DNA of 64,000 bases from Prosapia bicincta (lineage: Eukaryota; Arthropoda; Insecta; Hemiptera; Cercopidae), in the NCBI GenBank assembly GCA_036971475.1, contig JBAIZL010000008.1:32833212-32897211 (forward strand). Reading direction: 5' to 3'. Of the stretch, positions 60,319-64,000 are shown in pieces. Position 1 is the first letter of the stretch. The number at the start of each line of letters is the position of its first letter. The notes beneath the pieces are model-generated. The model was not told where the DNA came from. It made no database searches and saw only the letters and a program-made list of their open reading frames with translations. Position numbers and translations under genes: made by a program.

Positions 60319-60786
60319 TTAATAAAAGCATACGCCTGTGTACACAAAATTTATTTTAAAAAAATTGAAGTAAGAAAAGAAATTTATAAAATAAAACTTT
60401 TTTTGTTCATACAACGTTAAAATAAAACCTGTACTAGTACACTCAACTATAAAAACTAATGATGTCTGCCTGGTACGATGGCCGTTCTTCAACAAATTTT
60501 GAATGGAGCATCTGCAGTTGCAAAACTTCAGGAGCTGAGTAGCATTTCTCCCCTTCAACAAAGTTAACAGCGTGTAAAAGCGGCTCCAGTATTACTTACT
60601 CCAACTTACTTTTCCTTAAACTATTTCTTAGTTAGGTTGGTTAATTGGCACCTGTTTCACATTTGTTTTGTACTGTATTTCTGTTGAGTCACATCTTGTA
60701 ACAACAAAATAGGATACTGTACTAATTTTTTGTTTGTTTTGAAAATGTGCCGGATGATAGAATGCTGTATATACGAGCTTTTACTG

Positions 60787-60995
60787 CACACTCAAATTCA
60801 CAGAATTTTAAGCATTCTTTGTGCACGTGTTGTAACTTTACAATGTCACTAGACTCATTTTCACTCTCAAGAGATGTGTTCCATCTTAGACGACTGCATA
60901 TTTTCTATCTTTACTCAGTAATGTGACACACAATATAGAAACTGATTAAGGGTTATATTATGTTTAGAACATCTGACAGAAGGTCAGAGAGAAAA
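60787..60995. other. Intergenic spacer
   Basis: Nothing recognised between the TIR element and PLE-A debris. Confidence 0.4.
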
Positions 60996-61640
60996 TTAAT
61001 TCAGTGATTCGACAATGGTCAAGTTTCCGATGCTAAACTACACATACGAAATAAACAAAATACCGTCATTAACAAAGCAACAATGATTATCCGAAAGGAG
61101 CCTCATCACATAAGGTAAAATTATTGCACTTAGTGGTGGAAAAAATTGTTTACAATTAATAATAATGTCATAAAGTCAGTGCAACGGAAAAATAATGGAC
61201 GTGAAATATCACAATATATATATATAATTTTTTCCACCACTAAGTGCAATAATTTTACCTTATGTGATGAGGTCCTTTTCGGTCACTTGACCATTGTCGA
61301 ATCACTGATTATTTTTCTCTATTTTTCTGGTGTGGATGTTCGGTCCGTGATGTTGGTATTTGTTGACGTCATACATGTTTCTTCTTGAGCTGCGTGTATG
61401 TTTTTGAATAGTACGCCGTCTGCATATGTTGTCTGTAGGTTTATTAAATTGTTGTGTATGTTTTTATAAATGTGGTATTTTTCTAGTGAAGTTTAGTTCT
61501 ATTGGGTTATTATTTATTTCAAGTATGGTTATGTTATTTTCGTAATTTGTTATTTCATGTTTTTGTGATATTGGGTGTGCTGCGACATTTGATGCTTTTA
61601 TATTTTCAAAATTTTTTTTGACAATATAAGTTTTTACTTT
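60996..61640. mobile_element. PLE-A-related palindromic remnant
   Basis: The plus-sense arm (61002-61200) holds a disrupted ribozyme-like segment, the tail (GGTAAAATTATTGCACTTAG) and an ATGGACGTGAAATATC start region. The minus-sense arm (61220-61640) holds the tail and a decayed C-terminus (SNVAAHPISQKHEITNYENN, then frameshifts). The sequence differs more from the complete PLE-A than the other copies do, for example TAGTGGTGG for TAATGGTGG, so it is an older insertion or a sister subfamily. Confidence 0.75.
61263..61306 (-). ncRNA. Hammerhead-like ribozyme fold, diverged PLE-A tail
   Basis: In minus sense: stem I GUGAU/AUCAC, UCGACAA plus U core, stem II GGUC-AAGU-GACC, GAA, AAGGACCU in place of AGGUGCCU, unpaired C. 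The stems persist while the palindrome has changed. Confidence 0.4.
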
Positions 61641-62709
61641 GTAATAGTTTATAAATATGGTTTCATTTAGATCTTATACTGACACATAATTATATGCGTT
61701 GTTCCTTTTCCTCTTTTTTCTGATAGTCCAGGAATCATTTCCTTAACTGTTAAAGAACAAACAGTGGTGTATTTATAATAATACAAAACATCCTCAACCC
61801 GCAATTATTTTTTATTAATCTTATGTGGTTAGGGAGTGGTTTTTGTTATTCTAATTGTTAATATTCCTTTTGTTAAAACAAATTATATAACACTAAAAAC
61901 ACAAAAGAGAGAAACACCTAGTTAGTTACTGCTGATTCCATTGATCACATGCACTCTGGCTCGCCCAGAGAGGGGGCAAATGCCCAGAAACCCGGCCAGA
62001 ATGGTGTTGTTTTACTGCGGAAAACAATTACTCGTGTGGCGAGATCCATACAAAAGATAAAAACATTATACCAAAAAAGTACAATGTAAAATTGTTCGAG
62101 CTTTAGGGGGTGCTCATGTTTGCCCAGGGGTCTGAAATTTCTCCGGGTGGGCCTGCTCAACATCAGACAAAACACTAATAGCCTATCAAATTACTATGGT
62201 AGGATGGTTTGCTATTCCATTAGACACTTCCCAGAAAGTTAAGAAACTCAATAAGGTCCTTGTTGCCATTTCATAAGAATAATAAAACATTACTTTATGT
62301 TATAAAACAAAAAATATACCAGTACATTGTTACCCCTTCATTGGGCCAAACTAATAAATCCTGTACCAGTTCATCACTACTCCCTTCCTGATGACTAAAT
62401 AAGGATTCTTGCCTGCAATATTCATACATGTAGGATATATAGGTTAAATACTAAACTGAAATAACTTATCTAAATTTTAAAAACTAACATTCATTAAACT
62501 TGCTTGTTGCAATCATCTTGAATTCACTGATTAAACTATAATTAATTAATACATAACTAAGTGAATACTTAGGCGCTTACTTTCTGACGGGTTTCAAAAC
62601 ATTATAGCCCTAAAACACGTTTACTGAACCATTGAACTAGTTTATGCCTAATAATTTAATATTTTTTAAAGATCTATAGCAGCTCCAATTAGCAGACTGG
62701 TTTATATAG

Positions 62710-62729
<20 letters not shown>
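61641..62729. other. Intergenic, no gene recognised
   Basis: AT-rich sequence. A GC-richer stretch at ~61945-62165 (GCCCAGAGAGGGGGCAAATG) stands out in base composition and may be a repeat fragment, but it has no recognisable motif. Around 62550-62605 is a relative of the foldback repeat at 19830-20000. Confidence 0.45.
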
Positions 62730-62746
<17 letters not shown>

Positions 62747-64000
62747 TAATAAAACCACTTTCATACAAGAATAAAACCTTTTTTTAAATTTTATTATAAA
62801 GTTGAAGCTTTTCGCCGATTAGTAGTATCGGCATTATCAAAACTAACTTAGCACTCTTCTTACTTATTCTGTTCCTACATTAAGACTAATCATATACAAA
62901 TTGTACTACGTTCAAACAGATAATTTTATTGACTTACTGTGCCTGAACAAATAGATAATATTGATTCTTATTCAATTACTCTTTCATTTCCAGAATATCA
63001 TTAAATATGCTAAAGATTGTGTTGTGCTTAGATTTTGTTTGTACTTGTTCATGAATATCAGAAATATTTTTACAATATATTGATAAAGAAATAGTTAAGA
63101 TTATTAAAAAATACGATAATAAAGGACATTGGTTTAGGTATGTGGATGATGGGTTATATGTTTCCACAAATAATGCTTTAGGTTTAAATATAATAATTAA
63201 TGAGATAAATAAAATACAATTCACACACAAAATAGAAAAGCACAATGCAATAAATTTTTCAATTTTTAGAAAACCTACACAAACTGATAAAATTATACTC
63301 AAACCATCTGTATAGTCAAAAAATGGCATGTTTTTATAACTTATTGTATAGAATGAATAAAGTTCCATTAAATCAAAACAATAGAACTAGGGAATTAAAC
63401 ATTATATACCAAATTGCAGTGAATAATGGATATAGAAAGGAAACAATTAATAAATTAAATAATAATGTGCTTCAAAAATTGGGAAATAATATTAGAAAAA
63501 CTGAGAATGCAACATATAAAAATAAAAAAATAATTTGGTCCAAATTCTTATTAAGGGGTTTGAAGTTACACCTATTGTTAAGTTATTTAAAAATACTAAT
63601 ATCAAGATAGTTTATGATACAAATAATAAAATAAATAAGTTTTTAAAGACAGATGTTAAATCTAAATATTATAATATAAATGGAGTTTATAGTATAAAAT
63701 GTAATGATTGCCAAAAATATTATGTAGGACAGACTAAAAAGAAAATAAAAGAGCGATACAAAGAGCATTTGAATGCATTCAAAAAACCGGAAATTTATAT
63801 GTCTAATCTTGCGACACATTGTATACTAAATAATCATGAGTTCCCAAAAATATAGAATATAACGCTAATTAAACACGTGGAGAAGGGATTAAAAATGAAT
63901 ATCATGGAAAATATGGAAATATACAAACATAGAATTACAGATAGACTCATTCATGAACAAGTAACAAACAAAATCTAAGCACAACACAATCTTTAGCATA
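62730..64000 (+). pseudogene. PLE-C, third Penelope-like lineage, broken
   Basis: 62730-63055 is a minus-sense 3' end: the last codons, a 3' UTR and a ribozyme-like tail ending in an AT repeat. It joins plus-sense coding sequence near 63070. This reads WFRYVDDGLYV (reverse transcriptase Asp pair), then FRKPTQTDKII and, after frameshifts near 63297 and 63540, SNHLYSQKMACFYNLLYRMN and TPIVKLFKNTNIKIVYDTNN. The GIY-YIG endonuclease follows: GVYSIKCNDCQKYYVGQTKK with RYKEHLNAF. A stop interrupts it at 63853-63855, and the frame ends at ~63976. The last ~55 bases match 62998-63052 inverted. Its sequence is clearly distinct from PLE-A and PLE-B. The element runs off the window. Confidence 0.85.
62800..62844 (-). 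ncRNA. Hammerhead-like ribozyme fold, PLE-C tail
   Basis: In minus sense: stem I AGUU/AACU, core UUGAUAA plus U, stem II GCCGAU-ACUACUA-AUCGGC (six perfect pairs), GAA, perfect palindrome AAGCUU, unpaired C. The core differs from CUGANGA only by C3 to U and G8 to A, which together preserve a 3-8 base pair. It lies in the 3' UTR about 150 bases after the inverted PLE-C C-terminus. Confidence 0.55.

Larger units (their letters stand above)
59072..60786. mobile_element. TIR DNA transposon (pogo/Tigger-like) split by piggyBac
   Basis: The left end CAGTAAAAGCTC and the right end GAGCTTTTACTG are inverted repeats, with TTCCGGATAATAGAAT near the left end and CCGGATGATAGAAT near the right end as further inverted matches. 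A TA precedes the left end, while the right flank is CA, so the duplication is mutated or uncertain. The interior is interrupted by the piggyBac copy at 59263-60318. On the minus strand at ~60560-60480, CYSAPEVLQLQMLHSKFVEE may be a transposase relic, but I cannot confirm it. Confidence 0.65.

Noticed and set aside
61945..62175. GC-richer minus ORF of 76 codons
   Set aside because: No homology recognised. The composition shift suggests a repeat fragment, but I could not find a second copy or terminal repeats.
1..64000. tRNA, rRNA or snRNA genes
   Set aside because: I looked for internal promoter boxes and conserved rRNA segments by eye and found none. A covariance-model scan would be needed to exclude a degenerate SINE.

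Overview
The window is animal nuclear DNA: AT-rich, intron-bearing and crowded with transposable elements. The only host gene I can support is the 3' half of MED23 (Mediator complex subunit 23) on the + strand. Six coding exons (2115-2223, 8142-8369, 9323-9482, 20452-20736, 28798-29004, 52303-52465) join in frame with GT-AG borders and end at a TGA. The large introns, Penelope-like retroelements, piggyBac and pogo-type transposons suggest an arthropod, perhaps a chelicerate. The lineage is an inference.

Layout. 1-768 is an inverted-repeat (foldback) element. 2115-8369 holds two MED23 exons, with an intron filled by fragments of two Penelope-like element (PLE) families, here called PLE-A and PLE-B. 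9323-20736 holds two more exons around a dead LINE 3' end (9661-10560) and a 136-bp satellite of about 8.6 kb (11031-19617). An 83-bp, four-copy repeat abuts the 20452 splice acceptor. 20737-28797 is an intron with a 27-bp minisatellite of about 5 kb (21968-27036), whose many apparent ORFs are artefacts. The last intron (29005-52302) carries a structurally complete PLE-A with an uninterrupted 857-codon ORF, a broken PLE-B, and a 71/80-bp satellite of about 15.3 kb. After the MED23 stop (52463-52465) come DNA-transposon remains: a pogo-like element, an unnamed TIR element with a degraded gene, a piggyBac fragment, and a piggyBac copy nested in another TIR element. PLE-A debris and a third PLE lineage (PLE-C) run to the window end.

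Most interesting signal: the tails of PLE-A, PLE-B and PLE-C, plus two tail-like sequences with no coding part, can all be folded as minimal hammerhead-like ribozymes. Each has a short stem I, a stem II hairpin, GAA, a self-complementary stem III (a different palindrome in each family) and one unpaired base before stem I closes. In A, B and C the usual core pair C3-G8 reads U3-A8. Most PLE copies also carry an inverted copy of their own 3' end at the 5' junction. About 29 kb of the 64 kb is tandem repeat lying inside MED23 introns.
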